From NCBI GenBank assembly GCA_964500415.1, contig CAZCOB010000020.1, positions 1 through 31,467 of the forward strand: a DNA stretch of 31,467 bases, in the 5' to 3' direction. The position numbers were made by a program, and so were the translations under genes. The notes below the pieces were generated by a model. It did no database searches. It saw nothing but the letters and a program-made list of their open reading frames with translations, and had not been told where the DNA came from. Within the stretch, counting starts at the first letter, position 1. Each line of letters begins with the position of its first letter. The DNA comes from JAFGPF01 sp964500415. Its GTDB lineage: Bacteria > Chloroflexota > Dehalococcoidia > Dehalococcoidales > RBG-16-60-22. Positions 31,383-31,467 of the stretch are shown here, in pieces.

Positions 31383-31467
31383 ATGGCTAAGGAATGGGCA
31401 GAGTTAACCCCGGAAGAAAAACGGGAAGAGCGTTTCAAGCGATGGCTTTCTCCACAGGGCGTTACCT
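31383..31467 (+). CDS. Start of a second URO-D-like methyltransferase (3' end outside window)
   Basis: Only the first 28 codons are visible. After MAKEWAE they read LTPEEKREERFKRWLSP, identical over these 17 residues to the protein at 1585, with the same distance from Met. It therefore belongs to the same family. Its ATG is one base after the corrinoid protein stop, which implies that it acts directly on that corrinoid protein. Confidence 0.8.
   Translation, partial: MAKEWAELTPEEKREERFKRWLSPQGVT

Noticed and set aside
1..31467. CRISPR arrays, phage genes, toxin-antitoxin or restriction-modification systems
   Set aside because: No regularly spaced repeats and no Cas, integrase, transposase, toxin or restriction proteins were seen in any frame.

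Overview
The window looks like part of a metagenome-assembled scaffold from an anaerobic bacterium, most plausibly a Chloroflexota/Dehalococcoidia-type lineage. This assignment is an inference from gene content: uroporphyrinogen-decarboxylase-like (URO-D) methyltransferases with a MtbC-type corrinoid protein, class III CoA-transferase, TRAP uptake, a fused HMG-CoA-synthase-like/DUF35 protein, and an Apr/fumarate-reductase-like flavoprotein. No phylogenetic marker is present. A run of 100 Ns (3806-3905) lies between two identical 55-bp copies, so the join there is a scaffolding gap.

Left part (1-8125, + strand): the C-terminal end of a TPR protein; a URO-D-like methyltransferase; a 3-hydroxyisobutyrate-dehydrogenase-like protein that lacks its substrate-binding signature; the gap; then a FecR-domain membrane protein directly upstream of an 847-residue sensor carrying 7TM, GAF, GGDEF and HD-GYP regions, i.e. 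both a cyclase and a phosphodiesterase module for cyclic-di-GMP.

Middle part (8683-22286): a catabolic island. On the + strand are a 4-oxalocrotonate-tautomerase-like protein, a flavodoxin-fold reductase, a mandelate racemase/muconate lactonizing enzyme homologue, and a TRAP transporter (DctP lipoprotein, DctQ, DctM) followed by MmgE/PrpD. The TRAP operon has a near-consensus promoter and a 17-bp palindrome just downstream of its -10 box. On the - strand, converging on MmgE/PrpD, is a six-gene operon: SDR, HMGS-like/DUF35 fusion, SCP2-type thiolase, class III CoA-transferase, a second SDR and a methylmalonyl-CoA-epimerase-like VOC protein. The logic is uptake of an organic acid, activation as a CoA thioester, oxidation of a hydroxyacyl-CoA and thiolytic or aldol-type C-C bond cleavage or formation. 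The substrate cannot be read from sequence.

Right part (22456-31467): a CotH-VTC-DUF4956 operon (- strand) in which the VTC gene appears to start at an AUU codon; a SAM-dependent methyltransferase (- strand) whose 5' leader carries two successive intrinsic terminators and other hairpins, suggesting attenuation; an MFS carrier (+); a ferredoxin/flavoprotein pair (-) with an Asp in place of one cluster Cys; tRNA-Gly(CCC); and a corrinoid protein followed by the start of a second URO-D-like gene whose N-terminus closely matches the one at 1585. Most hypotheses below concern this part and the HMGS/thiolase pair.
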